Source: Mucilaginibacter sp. dw_454 (GTDB lineage: Bacteria > Bacteroidota > Bacteroidia > Sphingobacteriales > Sphingobacteriaceae). From it: 64,000 nucleotides of DNA. Location of the stretch: NCBI RefSeq assembly GCF_018449775.1, contig NZ_JAAVVB010000005.1, forward strand, positions 248,001-312,000, in the 5' to 3' direction. The translations under genes and the position numbers were made by a program. Below the pieces are notes generated by a model. That model searched no databases and was not told the DNA's origin. It saw nothing but the letters and a program-made list of their open reading frames with translations. Below are positions 42,672-51,577 of this stretch, in pieces. Every line of letters starts with the position of its first letter. Positions within the stretch are counted from its first letter, which is position 1.

Positions 42672-43679
42672 ATGGATACCGTTCAAAAAATCAAGTCAAG
42701 GCTAAGCCGCGAGTACAAATTATTTCGCCGCGATGTACGCTATGCCTTGGGTTTGGATGAAAATTTTTACCAAAATGCCCGCGGGAGCCGGATCTTGATC
42801 TATCACGGTATCTGCCAAAAAGATCATACCCGTTTTAACCCCATTTTTTTAACTGAGCGGACGTTCGAACAGCATTTAAAACTCTATAAAAAGTATTGCA
42901 ATGTAGTTTCGTTAGATGATTATTATGCGGGTAAATTCAATCCGGATAAATTCAACATCTGCCTGACTTTTGATGACGGTTTTGCCAATAACCACAAATA
43001 TGTATTGCCGCTGATTGAGCGCTACCAAATGCCTGCTACCTTTTTTATCACCGGTATTGCCAATGATGGTTACGATATTTTGTGGAACGATTTTCTGGGT
43101 ATTGTGAGCAAGTTCGGTCCGCAGCAAATTAGTTGCGATGGCGAGCAATATTATAAGGGCCAATATGATCATTATACCTCCATTGTAAACCAGGTTACCC
43201 TGCGCGATCAATTGCGTGCCACCGGTTTTGGCCCAAAGGCCGGGATGATGAATGAGCTTTATCCGCTGGCGCCATTTAAAGCCGATCCGGAGCAGACAGA
43301 TTACTGGCTGCAAATAACACCGGCACAAATTAAGGAACTGGCAGCCTCGCCATATGCTACTATTGGCGCGCACGGTTATTACCATAATGACCTGGCGCGG
43401 ATAAGCTTGGCGGATGCTCTAAATGAGCTAACAAAGGTTAAACAATATCTTGAAAGCCTGCTTGCAAAGCCCGTTAACAGCATTGCTTTTCCTTATGGCA
43501 GTTATAATGCCAATGTGATTAACGCGGCCAAAAAAGCTGGCTACAACCAATTGCTGGCCATGGATTTTAATAACAGCACCGATTCGATGGATGATACGCT
43601 GCGCGAGCGCCTTACCGTGAACCCGTTTATATCGCCCATTAACCAACTATATGCTACGATAACTTGCAAATATGATTAG
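42672..43679 (+). CDS. NodB-type polysaccharide deacetylase family protein
   Basis: 335 residues, no evident signal peptide. NodB homology: ILIYHGI (41-47), CLTFDDGFANNH with the catalytic/metal Asp101-Asp102, ATFFITG, and the metal histidines in GAHGYYHNDL (about residue 235). C-terminal SIAFPYGSYN is the last motif. CE4 enzymes remove N-acetyl groups from amino sugars. A cytoplasmic location would fit deacetylation of a lipid- or nucleotide-linked intermediate before export. Its end overlaps the next gene by 8 bases. Confidence 0.92.
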   Translation: MDTVQKIKSRLSREYKLFRRDVRYALGLDENFYQNARGSRILIYHGICQKDHTRFNPIFLTERTFEQHLKLYKKYCNVVSLDDYYAGKFNPDKFNICLTFDDGFANNHKYVLPLIERYQMPATFFITGIANDGYDILWNDFLGIVSKFGPQQISCDGEQYYKGQYDHYTSIVNQVTLRDQLRATGFGPKAGMMNELYPLAPFKADPEQTDYWLQITPAQIKELAASPYATIGAHGYYHNDLARISLADALNELTKVKQYLESLLAKPVNSIAFPYGSYNANVINAAKKAGYNQLLAMDFNNSTDSMDDTLRERLTVNPFISPINQLYATITCKYD

Positions 43680-44619
43680 CCCAACCGACACGTTATTAAT
43701 TGAACGATTAAGCCCCGAAAATCTGGCAGACCTGGCCGCGCTGCATCAGGCGGTTTACCAGCGCAGCCCGGCACCCGACTATTTCCCGAAGAAATATGAT
43801 ACCGCCTATACCGGCGCAAAATACATGGGTTATCTGGCCTATAATGAGGCGCTGCAGCCCGTTGCTTTTTATGGGGTGATACCTACCTTGCTTTGGCACG
43901 AAGGTAAAAGTTTGCTGGCCGCACAGTCGGCAGATACCATGACGCATCCTGGTTATCGGGGCTTGGGCTTGTTTGTGCGCTTAGCTAATCACACCTATAC
44001 CTTATGCAAACTGGAAGGCGTACGTTTGGTATTTGGTTTTCCTAATCAAAACTCATTGCCGGGTTTCCTGAATAAATTGAACTGGCACTGTACCGAAATT
44101 ATGGAGCACTTTGAAGTGCCGGTAAAGCCAATGTTTTCCCTTGAAAAAATTGCCGGTAAGTTTCCATCGCTGCAACCGGCATATCGCCATTACCAGCAAC
44201 GGGTTTTGAAACCCTATTTACGGGCGGTACCGGGCATCGCTAATTCTGTGGTGGCCGAGGGTTTTAATGGCGTTTTCAGGGACGATCAATATTTGAAGTA
44301 TAAAGCTTATTCAGACACACAGGTTATTCAAGTAGATCGATCCTTGTTTTGGATTAAATTGAAGAACGGTTTACACATTGGCGACATCAGCAATGTAGAA
44401 ACTGATTTTGATACGACATTGAAAAAGTTACAACGTTTGGCAGGCAAACTGGGTGTTTCTGTTATACGCTTTCAAACCAGCCCGGGAACCAATTTGCATC
44501 GGTTGTTTGCTGCGCGTTTCGAGCCGCTGCCAACTTATCATATTATATTTAAACCGATTGATGACGGCATAGCTACCGACCGGATCAAATTTACTTTTGC
44601 CGATATTGATGTATTTTAA
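43672..44619 (+). CDS. GNAT-like N-acyltransferase
   Basis: 315 residues. The middle part has the GNAT acyl-CoA region: LLAAQSADTMTHPGYRGLGLFVRLA (about 83-107) with the P-G-Y-R-G-L-G loop that replaces the canonical Q/RxxGxG/A, preceded by VAFYGVIPTLLW. The C-terminal half resembles the second lobe of two-lobed acetyltransferases. It could re-acylate the amino group freed by the deacetylase encoded just upstream, with which it overlaps by 8 bases. Acyl donor unknown. Confidence 0.85.
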   Translation: MISPTDTLLIERLSPENLADLAALHQAVYQRSPAPDYFPKKYDTAYTGAKYMGYLAYNEALQPVAFYGVIPTLLWHEGKSLLAAQSADTMTHPGYRGLGLFVRLANHTYTLCKLEGVRLVFGFPNQNSLPGFLNKLNWHCTEIMEHFEVPVKPMFSLEKIAGKFPSLQPAYRHYQQRVLKPYLRAVPGIANSVVAEGFNGVFRDDQYLKYKAYSDTQVIQVDRSLFWIKLKNGLHIGDISNVETDFDTTLKKLQRLAGKLGVSVIRFQTSPGTNLHRLFAARFEPLPTYHIIFKPIDDGIATDRIKFTFADIDVF

Positions 44620-44631
44620 ATCAGCCAGCAT

Positions 44632-45729
44632 ATGCACTACGTTTCACTAAGTTATGGCTATGACCCAACGTTCAACGCGCCGCTGCCCTGGCTGGAGCGG
44701 GTGAGAGCGTACGGTGGCGTACTATCTGCACTGGCTAAGCATGGCAAAGTATCCCACATTGTGCAGATTGATTATGAGGGGGTTTATGCACATGAAGGTG
44801 TAGATTATCACTTTGTAAATTATGGCGATGATCTGGCGCTGTTTCCAAACCGGCTGCATCAGTTGGTTAAGAGTTTGAAGCCCGATGTAGTGATAGTACA
44901 CAGTTTTAATTACCCATTGCAGGTAAAACAATTGCGGCTGGCACTGTCTTTCTCGATGCCCATCATCGTACAAAACCACGCCGAGAAACCGGCTTTTGGT
45001 GCCAGAAAAATATTACAGCGCATAGCCGATAAATGGATCGACGCTTACTTCTTTGCCTCCAGGAGCATGGGTTTGGATTGGGTGACCAAAGGCAACTTAT
45101 CATCGCCAAATAAAATACATGAAGTGATGGAGTTATCCTCTATATTTTATCCTATCGACAGGGCCGAGGCGCGGGCCGAAACAGGCATCGACGCCGAGAA
45201 AGCCTATTTATGGGCGGGCCGGTTGGATGAAAATAAGGACCCCATCACCGCCATTAAAGCCTTCCTGAAATTTGCGGAAACTACCCCGGGAGCACGGCTT
45301 TACATGCTCTATCATGAGCACGAAATATTATCGCAGGTAGAACAGTTATTAAGCCAGGCGCCAAATGCTGACGCCATCAAACTGGTAGGAAAGATCCCTA
45401 ATGATGATATGCTATACTGGTTTAACAGTGTCGATTTCTTTATCGCCGCATCTTACTATGAAGGCAGCGGCACGGCAGTCTGCGAGGCGATGTCTTGCGG
45501 ATGTATCCCGGTAATATCTGATATTCACTCTTTCCGGATGATTACTGATAATGGCAACATTGGTCTGCTGTTTCCGCCGGGTAATGATGAAAAATTATTG
45601 GCCGCACTGCATCAAACACAAATGCTCGATGTCGCTATCGAACGTGAAAAAGCTTTAGCTTATTTTAAGTCGACTTTATCCTTCGAGGCTATCGCTCAAA
45701 AAATTCATGACATTGCCTCTTCGCTGTGA
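44632..45729 (+). CDS. GT4-family glycosyltransferase
   Basis: 365 residues, GT-B fold. N-terminal half starts MHYVSLSYGYDPTFNAPLPWL; C-terminal half has AGRLDENKDPITAIKAFL, LVGKIPNDDMLYWF and SYYEGSGTAVCEAMSCG with the two GT4 glutamates. Last gene of the plus-strand operon; its final 25 bases overlap the convergent GT4 gene. Presumably transfers a sugar onto the cluster product. Confidence 0.93.
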   Translation: MHYVSLSYGYDPTFNAPLPWLERVRAYGGVLSALAKHGKVSHIVQIDYEGVYAHEGVDYHFVNYGDDLALFPNRLHQLVKSLKPDVVIVHSFNYPLQVKQLRLALSFSMPIIVQNHAEKPAFGARKILQRIADKWIDAYFFASRSMGLDWVTKGNLSSPNKIHEVMELSSIFYPIDRAEARAETGIDAEKAYLWAGRLDENKDPITAIKAFLKFAETTPGARLYMLYHEHEILSQVEQLLSQAPNADAIKLVGKIPNDDMLYWFNSVDFFIAASYYEGSGTAVCEAMSCGCIPVISDIHSFRMITDNGNIGLLFPPGNDEKLLAALHQTQMLDVAIEREKALAYFKSTLSFEAIAQKIHDIASSL

Positions 45730-46781
45730 AGCACGGGCCGATACAGCTCCATTATAGCTTCCGCCATTTGGGTTACACTTTGGATCAATACCGGTTCGTG
45801 ATCGCGGTTCTCATCCATCAAAATATTTAGCGTGGTTTGCGCCATCTCGTTAACATCGGCCACCACATAATGATGATCGAAAGATTTCTTCATCGGCTTT
45901 AAAAAAGAGATGAGATGTGCACCGGCATATAATGATTCCAGCAATACTGTACCAAAACCTTCATAGGCCGATGGATGCAGGAACACTTTAGTGCGCTGCA
46001 TCATGGCCAACGTTTCGGCGTGTGTTATCTCGCCGGTAAATTCTATGTTATCCTCTAAACCATATTGCCTAACCAGGGCCAGCAGGTTATCAAGCTCGGG
46101 GCCTTTGCCGCAAAGCACCGCCCTTACGTTGGGATATCGGGTCTTGACCATTTTAACGGTTTCTACCAACAGGTGATATTGTTTTAGCGGGATCAAAAAG
46201 CCGGCGCCTAAAATATCAATATCGCGCTTGGCCGGGGGCGTACCATACATTGCCGGATTAATGCCGCTGGCTACCAAATGCTGCGGCGCAAATCCGTAGT
46301 TCTTTTCAAACTCATCAATTAAAAACTGTGACAGCGCGATCAGGTTACTGCCATCGGCGCTGATACGGTGCACAAAGCGATTACCCGCGCGTGCGTCCTG
46401 CCCCAGTATCCAGGCGTAGTTTGGCAGCTTATATCTTTCGGAGAACATATGAGCAATAAAAGCGCATTCATCCAGCCAAAAACTCAGCAGGCCAATCACT
46501 TCGTTCTCCTTATGGAGTTGTTTTAACTTTTTCCAGGCCCTATACCAGATTACGCGTCGCGGAACGCCGCCTTTACCCTTACCACCCAGGGCAATGATCC
46601 TGATACCTTCCCAATAGTACTCGCGCGATTGAAACGGGTACTGGAAAGATAGCACCACGATATTCAAATCAGGATAAGTATCGCGCAGCACGCGCAAAAA
46701 TATCTGCCTGTCGGGCAGGCAGGTGGTATCAGCTTCGTTTTCGGGGAAACCCGGGGTCAATATAATTAAGGTATTACGCAT
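45705..46781 (-). CDS. GT4-family glycosyltransferase
   Basis: 358 residues from ATG 46781 (MRNTLIILTPGFPENEADTT); an ATG four codons earlier at 46793 is possible. C-terminal GT-B site: DILGAGFLIPLKQYHLLV, VLCGKGPELDNLLALV, and HPSAYEGFGTVLLESLYAG. The start overlaps the end of the ABC transporter gene, so the two form one unit. A CTGCCTG-TCGGG-CAGGCAG palindrome lies inside the gene at 46704-46722, encoding CLPDRQ. Confidence 0.92.
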   Translation of the reverse strand: MRNTLIILTPGFPENEADTTCLPDRQIFLRVLRDTYPDLNIVVLSFQYPFQSREYYWEGIRIIALGGKGKGGVPRRVIWYRAWKKLKQLHKENEVIGLLSFWLDECAFIAHMFSERYKLPNYAWILGQDARAGNRFVHRISADGSNLIALSQFLIDEFEKNYGFAPQHLVASGINPAMYGTPPAKRDIDILGAGFLIPLKQYHLLVETVKMVKTRYPNVRAVLCGKGPELDNLLALVRQYGLEDNIEFTGEITHAETLAMMQRTKVFLHPSAYEGFGTVLLESLYAGAHLISFLKPMKKSFDHHYVVADVNEMAQTTLNILMDENRDHEPVLIQSVTQMAEAIMELYRPVLHSEEAMS

Positions 46782-48450
46782 AAACGGCCGCATTAGGGGT
46801 TATCACTTTATCACAAAAATCAAGGCTGCCGGTATTATGGGTTATCAATATCACCATTTTACCCTCGCGGCTTAGTTGTTTAAGCTGGCCTAAGATCTCA
46901 CGTTCAGACTGCTCATCCATTTCCGAGAACGCCTCGTCCAAAATCAGCAAATCAAAATCATGGTAAAGCGCGCGGGCCAGCATCAGGCGCTGCCGTTGCC
47001 CGCCGCTTATATTTTTACCGTGTTCGCGGATAAATTCATTCACACCATCGGTATAGCTGTTCACCAATTCATCTAATCCGCAGAAACTGATCACACCTTG
47101 TAGTCTTTGCAAATTATAAGGTTCATCGCTCAGCGTTATGTTTCTGGCCAGTGTATCGTTAATAATAAACGATTGCTGCTTAACGTACGACACCCGGCTT
47201 AAAAAGCCCTGCCTTTTGATCCAATTGGTTCGGGCATCATTAAACAAAATATTGCCTTTGTGATGCTTTAAAAAGCCAAGCATCAGTTGGATCAGCGTGG
47301 TCTTCCCTTTGCCCGACGCTGCAGATAATCCTACAAAGTCGCCCGACTTGATCTTGAACGTCAGGTTGTTTAAAATATACTGGCTATTGTACCTGAACTT
47401 TACATGATCGAAGAAAATTGATTGCAATGGGACTAGCTCATCCACAATCGGGATGTGTTTGTCGGCAGGCTGCAGGTCGGTTATGTTGAAACTATAGGTT
47501 TTGATCTGGCTGGTGCTGTTCAGTATTTTGATAATGCCGGGGATAATTTTATAACTGGCCGCCATAAATACACCGATGGTGAGCAAGCTGACTGCCGGTG
47601 TTCCTGACGAAAATTTATTGATAGCGATGAGCACAAAAAAGCCCATGATGGCAAATACTTCTACTAGCCGCGAGGTTAAGCCCTGCAGCGTTTGTTGGGT
47701 AGCGATGTTGTTGTTGAGCTGTAATTGCTGTTGATGATACCTACCCACAAAAAAATCATCCTTGCGGTACACGTTGCTTTCTATATAACCTTCTAAAGAT
47801 TCCTTTAAATGCTGGATAACTTTCTGACTTACGGCCCGGCTATTATCGCGAATGGCCCTTAATTTATTGCGGATAAAATTAGCCAGTACCACCACCGGGG
47901 GTAGCAACAAAACCAACAGCATAAAAAACAAGTCGGGGTGCCAGAGCAGTACGCCTGCCATAGTAACCAATATTAAAATGGCCTGCGATATGACCTGCTG
48001 CACATTGGTGAGGATATAATTGCTAAATTCAATAGGTTGATTGCTGATACGGCGAATGAGTACGGACGAGTCGGTATTAACAAAGCGCAGGTAATCGTCT
48101 TTTAAATAAGTTTGGATGTTACGCTTAGATAAGCGCGAAGCAACCCCATAAAAAAAGTCTTGCTGCGCGCCCGAGTTGCGATAGCCCAACCAGTTTTTCA
48201 AGCCGAACAGTACCAAAAACACGCCGATAAATAAAAGCGAATTGCGATTCAATAAAGCGGCAGGCAAAAACGACAAAGTTGCCGGTTCCTGACTGCGGAT
48301 GTAGAAGTTGATCACTACCAACATCATCCCTAAAAAAACAACATCAAGCACACCCATAACCAGGTCGGCTATGATGAGCCACGTCAGTTTTGACTTCTCC
48401 CCCGGGTCAAGGATTTTCAGGATGCCGTTTATGATCTGTTTTAAGTTCAA
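46774..48450 (-). CDS. ABC exporter, fused membrane and ATPase domains (flippase-like)
   Basis: 558 residues: a six-helix membrane domain (about 15-320) and an ATPase domain with Walker A ASGKGKTTL (about 375), Q-loop VKQQ, signature ISGGQRQRLMLARAL, Walker B LLILDEAF and the switch His in THNTGS. Architecture matches half-size type IV exporters such as MsbA and the lipid-linked-oligosaccharide flippase PglK. With a glycosyltransferase as the downstream partner it most probably flips the lipid-linked product of the neighbouring cluster across the inner membrane. Confidence 0.92.
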   Translation of the reverse strand: MNLKQIINGILKILDPGEKSKLTWLIIADLVMGVLDVVFLGMMLVVINFYIRSQEPATLSFLPAALLNRNSLLFIGVFLVLFGLKNWLGYRNSGAQQDFFYGVASRLSKRNIQTYLKDDYLRFVNTDSSVLIRRISNQPIEFSNYILTNVQQVISQAILILVTMAGVLLWHPDLFFMLLVLLLPPVVVLANFIRNKLRAIRDNSRAVSQKVIQHLKESLEGYIESNVYRKDDFFVGRYHQQQLQLNNNIATQQTLQGLTSRLVEVFAIMGFFVLIAINKFSSGTPAVSLLTIGVFMAASYKIIPGIIKILNSTSQIKTYSFNITDLQPADKHIPIVDELVPLQSIFFDHVKFRYNSQYILNNLTFKIKSGDFVGLSAASGKGKTTLIQLMLGFLKHHKGNILFNDARTNWIKRQGFLSRVSYVKQQSFIINDTLARNITLSDEPYNLQRLQGVISFCGLDELVNSYTDGVNEFIREHGKNISGGQRQRLMLARALYHDFDLLILDEAFSEMDEQSEREILGQLKQLSREGKMVILITHNTGSLDFCDKVITPNAAVYA

Positions 48451-48545
48451 GGCGATGTATTGATTTCTTTAAACATTACGGGCATATTACCCCACACGTT
48501 GCCTAAAGCTGGATTTATTAGTGGCCACGCCTTGCGCTGACAAGG

Positions 48546-48734
48546 CCCTCTTTCTGCCGAAGGCAAAGAGAGAGGGCGGTCGAGCTAAGCAATGACCGGG
48601 TGAGTCACCGGCGGTTGCTTAGCCTGTCAGCTTAGGACTCACCCCGACTACGCTCCGCTGGTCGGCCCTCTCTTCCGCAAGCGGGAAAGAGGGCTATAGC
48701 GGCCAGTAGCCAATTTTAGCTAATAATCAGCCAA
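48546..48734. repeat. 190-bp tandem repeat, unit 1
   Basis: Begins CCCTCTTTCTGCCGAAGGC and ends TAATAATCAGCCAA. It contains inverted segments (CCCTCTTTC / GAAAGAGGG, TGACCGGGTGAGTC / GACTCACCCCG, CAACCG-type arms) and could fold into a long cruciform. No coding content. Unit 2 follows after 5 bases with only scattered differences. Confidence 0.9.
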
Positions 48735-48739
48735 CTATA

Positions 48740-48924
48740 CCCTCTTTCTGCCGAAGGCAAAGAGAGGGTGGTCGATCGCAGCAATGACCGGGTGAGTCAC
48801 CGGCGGTTGCTTAGCCTGTCAGCTTAGGACTCACCCCGACTACGCTCCGCTGGTCGGCCCTCTCTTCCGAAAGCGGGAAAGAGGCTAATAGACTGTACGC
48901 CAATTTCCGTTAATAATCAGCCAA
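48740..48924. repeat. 190-bp tandem repeat, unit 2
   Basis: Direct copy of unit 1 with small differences, mainly a missing AG after GGCAAAGAG, GATCGCAGC for GAGCTAAGC and a shortened GAGG end. The middle 110 bases (GCAATGACCGGGTGAGTCAC to CGGCCCTCTCTTCCG) are identical. Together with unit 1 and the palindrome at 49025 it fills the 708-base gap between the ABC exporter and the next gene. Confidence 0.9.
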
Positions 48925-49024
48925 TAAGCAACAATTTTTTGCTGCCGAGATCGGGTAATTTCATAGAACCATTATAGCGATGGGTTTAAACCTAAGAATG
49001 TTCCAACTATTTGAAACACCATTT

Positions 49025-49126
49025 TGTCATCCTGAACGTAGTGAAGGATCTTATAAAAAAGATAGGTAGCGGTATTATTGGTGACCTGTTAGGCGGATAA
49101 GATTCTTCACTACGTTCAGAATGACA
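49025..49126. repeat. REP-like palindrome (TGTCATCCTGAACG type)
   Basis: Ends TGTCATCCTGAACGTAGTGAAG and CTTCACTACGTTCAGAATGACA, complementary with one mismatch; the 50-base middle is less regular. A different subtype from the TGTCATTGCGAG elements. It ends 32 bases before the start of the hydrolase at 49159. Confidence 0.85.
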
Positions 49127-49158
49127 ATAGTATAAACCTTAAAAAACAAACCAACCTA

Positions 49159-50664
49159 ATGAAAAGATTATTTACGCTAGTTGCTGCGCTTTTATTTTTA
49201 ATAACGGGCATAGCATCTGCACAATCATTCACCCCGTTTGAAGGGCAAAAAACCAGCTGGCACGGGTTCGACCGTTATGATTATGCTATGGATATGCAAA
49301 CCCTCGTTATTACACCCATGACCGCCGACCCCAAAGAAGGCGCAGGTATCAATGACGCCTATACGCCCAAAGGCAGCATCCGTTGTATTGTAGTGGCACC
49401 AAAAACGGCGGCACCCGGTAACCCATGCACCTGGCGCGGCTTTTACTGGGACCATGAGCCGCAGTCGGAAGTGGAGTTATTGAAGCGCGGCTTTTTTGTG
49501 GTGTATTGCAATATAGACCCTGATCAGCATTGGGAGGCCTGGTATGATTTCTTTACTAAACACGGTCTGTCAAAAAAACCTGCATTCAGCGGCATGAGTC
49601 GCGGTGGTATTAATGAGTACGCCTGGGCCACCACGCATCCTGATAAAGTATCTTGTTTGTATGCTGATAACCCGGCCATCCGCCCCGAAAGCTTTGCTAA
49701 GCTGGATGTGCTGGTGAAATATGACATCCCGGTATTGAGTTTAGTGGGTACCGAGGACTTTTTACTGCCTACCAATACCATGCCTATTGAAGATGCTTAC
49801 CTGCGCCTTGGCGGCCGTATGACCATGATGATCAAAGAAGGTACACCACATCACCCGCACAGCATCCGCGACCCTAAATTTATTGCCGACTGGGTAGAGC
49901 AAAACATCAAATCAACGGTAAGCGATCCGCTTTTTGCAGATACCTCGGCTTATACCAAAACCTATTACTACAGTCTTGAAAATCAGTATCAATATTTAAA
50001 GCCTGAGAATACTTATGCTACCGTACGTGGCCCGTGGTTCACACCTGTTTACAGCGTTTATTCTCAAAAAACCGATCATCATTACGGCATCAAAGGCTTT
50101 ACGGTTATCGCACCGGAGAAACCTGCGCCGGGCAATCCCTGGATTTTTCGCGCAGATAGAACTATTGAGCGCAACGCCGGCGTAGAGCAAGCTCTACTGG
50201 CCAAAGGCTATTATATTGTGATCCCGTCGATCCCCGATCAATCAGGCCCTGTTCGTAAAAATTGGGACGAGATCTATAGCACCCTTACCGCCAAAGGTTT
50301 TTCAAAACACCCGGTGATGATAGGTACCGGTGCCTATGGCGGCGAGGCTTACGAATGGGCCATTTATAACCCGGATAAAGTATCTTGCATTTATGTAGAC
50401 AATGTGGCCATGCGCAGCCTGATGGAAAAGACCGCGCCGATTGATACGCTCGCCCCTTTGGCCAAAGCAGGCATTAAAACCCTGCACGTAAGCGGTGCGA
50501 ACGATCCATGGTTAGCGACAGACACCCGAGTTGCCGAACAACGTTACAAAGCACTTGGCGGCAGCATGACGGTGATCACTATCCCCGGCGAGGGACATTT
50601 CCCAAAAACACCGCGCGATCCGGAAAAGATCGTTAACTTTATTATTGCCAACACCAAGCCATGA
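49159..50664 (+). CDS. Secreted double-domain alpha/beta hydrolase, second domain lacking the nucleophile
   Basis: 501 residues with a signal peptide (1-21, ending GIASA-Q). Two homologous halves: residues about 73-250 and 308-500. Each repeats the same landmarks (IRCIVVAPKTAAPGNPCTW / GFTVIAPEKPAPGNPWIF; HPDKVSCLYADNPA / NPDKVSCIYVDNVA; YLRLGGRMTMM / YKALGGSMTVI). Half 1 keeps nucleophile Ser147 in SGMSRGG, Asp200 in GTED and a His cluster at 231-234. In half 2 the equivalent of Ser147 is Ala392 (GTGAYGG), although Asp449 and His480 remain. Half 1 is probably the active esterase/peptidase-like domain. The next hydrolase gene overlaps by 4 bases. Confidence 0.85.
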   Translation: MKRLFTLVAALLFLITGIASAQSFTPFEGQKTSWHGFDRYDYAMDMQTLVITPMTADPKEGAGINDAYTPKGSIRCIVVAPKTAAPGNPCTWRGFYWDHEPQSEVELLKRGFFVVYCNIDPDQHWEAWYDFFTKHGLSKKPAFSGMSRGGINEYAWATTHPDKVSCLYADNPAIRPESFAKLDVLVKYDIPVLSLVGTEDFLLPTNTMPIEDAYLRLGGRMTMMIKEGTPHHPHSIRDPKFIADWVEQNIKSTVSDPLFADTSAYTKTYYYSLENQYQYLKPENTYATVRGPWFTPVYSVYSQKTDHHYGIKGFTVIAPEKPAPGNPWIFRADRTIERNAGVEQALLAKGYYIVIPSIPDQSGPVRKNWDEIYSTLTAKGFSKHPVMIGTGAYGGEAYEWAIYNPDKVSCIYVDNVAMRSLMEKTAPIDTLAPLAKAGIKTLHVSGANDPWLATDTRVAEQRYKALGGSMTVITIPGEGHFPKTPRDPEKIVNFIIANTKP

Positions 50665-51494
50665 GTTTAAAAAAATTAAGCGCTTTTATCTGTTTTATGC
50701 TGCTTTTATCTGCAGTATTTGCACAAAATAAAAGTATTAACTATGGTCATAATGATAGTGTCGGTAAGTTTTACGATGTGCGCGGCATTAAGATGTATAC
50801 CGAGGTTTATGGCAGCGGCAGGCCCTTATTATTGATCCACGGCAACGGCGGAAACATGGGTGCGTTTGGAAATACTATCCCTTATTTCGCCAAAAAATAC
50901 AAGGTAATTGCGGTGGATAGCCGCGCGCACGGCCGCACCAGAGACAACCGTGATTCGTTAAGTTTCGAAATGATGGCTGATGATTTTGACGCGCTGCTTA
51001 CCGCTATGCATATTGATTCTGCCTATGTGCTGGGTTGGAGCGATGGTGGTATAAACGCCCTGGTTTTAGCTATGCGACATCCCAATAAAGTGATTAAACT
51101 GGCATCTACCGGCGCCAATCTCTGGCCGGATTCAACCGGGCTTATCCCATCTTACTGGAAAGACGAACAACGCGATTATGCCAACTGGCAAAAACGCATG
51201 CCGCTAAAAACTGCCGGCGATAAAAATACCTACAAAGTATTTATGCTGGATATGCTGCAGCCTAATATCCCGCTCATTGCCCTGCGCGCCATCAAAGCGC
51301 CCTCGCTCATTATAGGCGGCGATCATGACCTGATCCCGGTTCATCATACGGTTGATATTTACCGCAATATCCCCAATGCGCAGTTATGGATTGTACCCAA
51401 CTCGGGGCACCCCACGCTCGTCGAGCATCGGGATGAGTTTAACAGGATTGTGGATGATTTTTTTAGCGGGGTGTTTGTGAAGCATGGGTATTGA
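50661..51494 (+). CDS. Secreted alpha/beta-fold hydrolase
   Basis: 277 residues with a signal peptide (1-22). Oxyanion motif LLIHGNGGNMGAF, nucleophile Ser in LGWSDGGINAL, Asp in GGDHDLIP and catalytic His in NSGHPTLVE: a complete classical triad. It overlaps the stop of the double-domain hydrolase (ATGA), so the two are one operon. Substrate unknown; esters or small amides are typical for this fold. Confidence 0.92.
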   Translation: MSLKKLSAFICFMLLLSAVFAQNKSINYGHNDSVGKFYDVRGIKMYTEVYGSGRPLLLIHGNGGNMGAFGNTIPYFAKKYKVIAVDSRAHGRTRDNRDSLSFEMMADDFDALLTAMHIDSAYVLGWSDGGINALVLAMRHPNKVIKLASTGANLWPDSTGLIPSYWKDEQRDYANWQKRMPLKTAGDKNTYKVFMLDMLQPNIPLIALRAIKAPSLIIGGDHDLIPVHHTVDIYRNIPNAQLWIVPNSGHPTLVEHRDEFNRIVDDFFSGVFVKHGY

Positions 51495-51577
51495 TGTTTG
51501 TGCACGTTATTAAACTGCCTCTCCGCCCGTCATCGTGAGCGAGGAACGAGCGTGACGATCTCCGGATCGCTTGGTTA

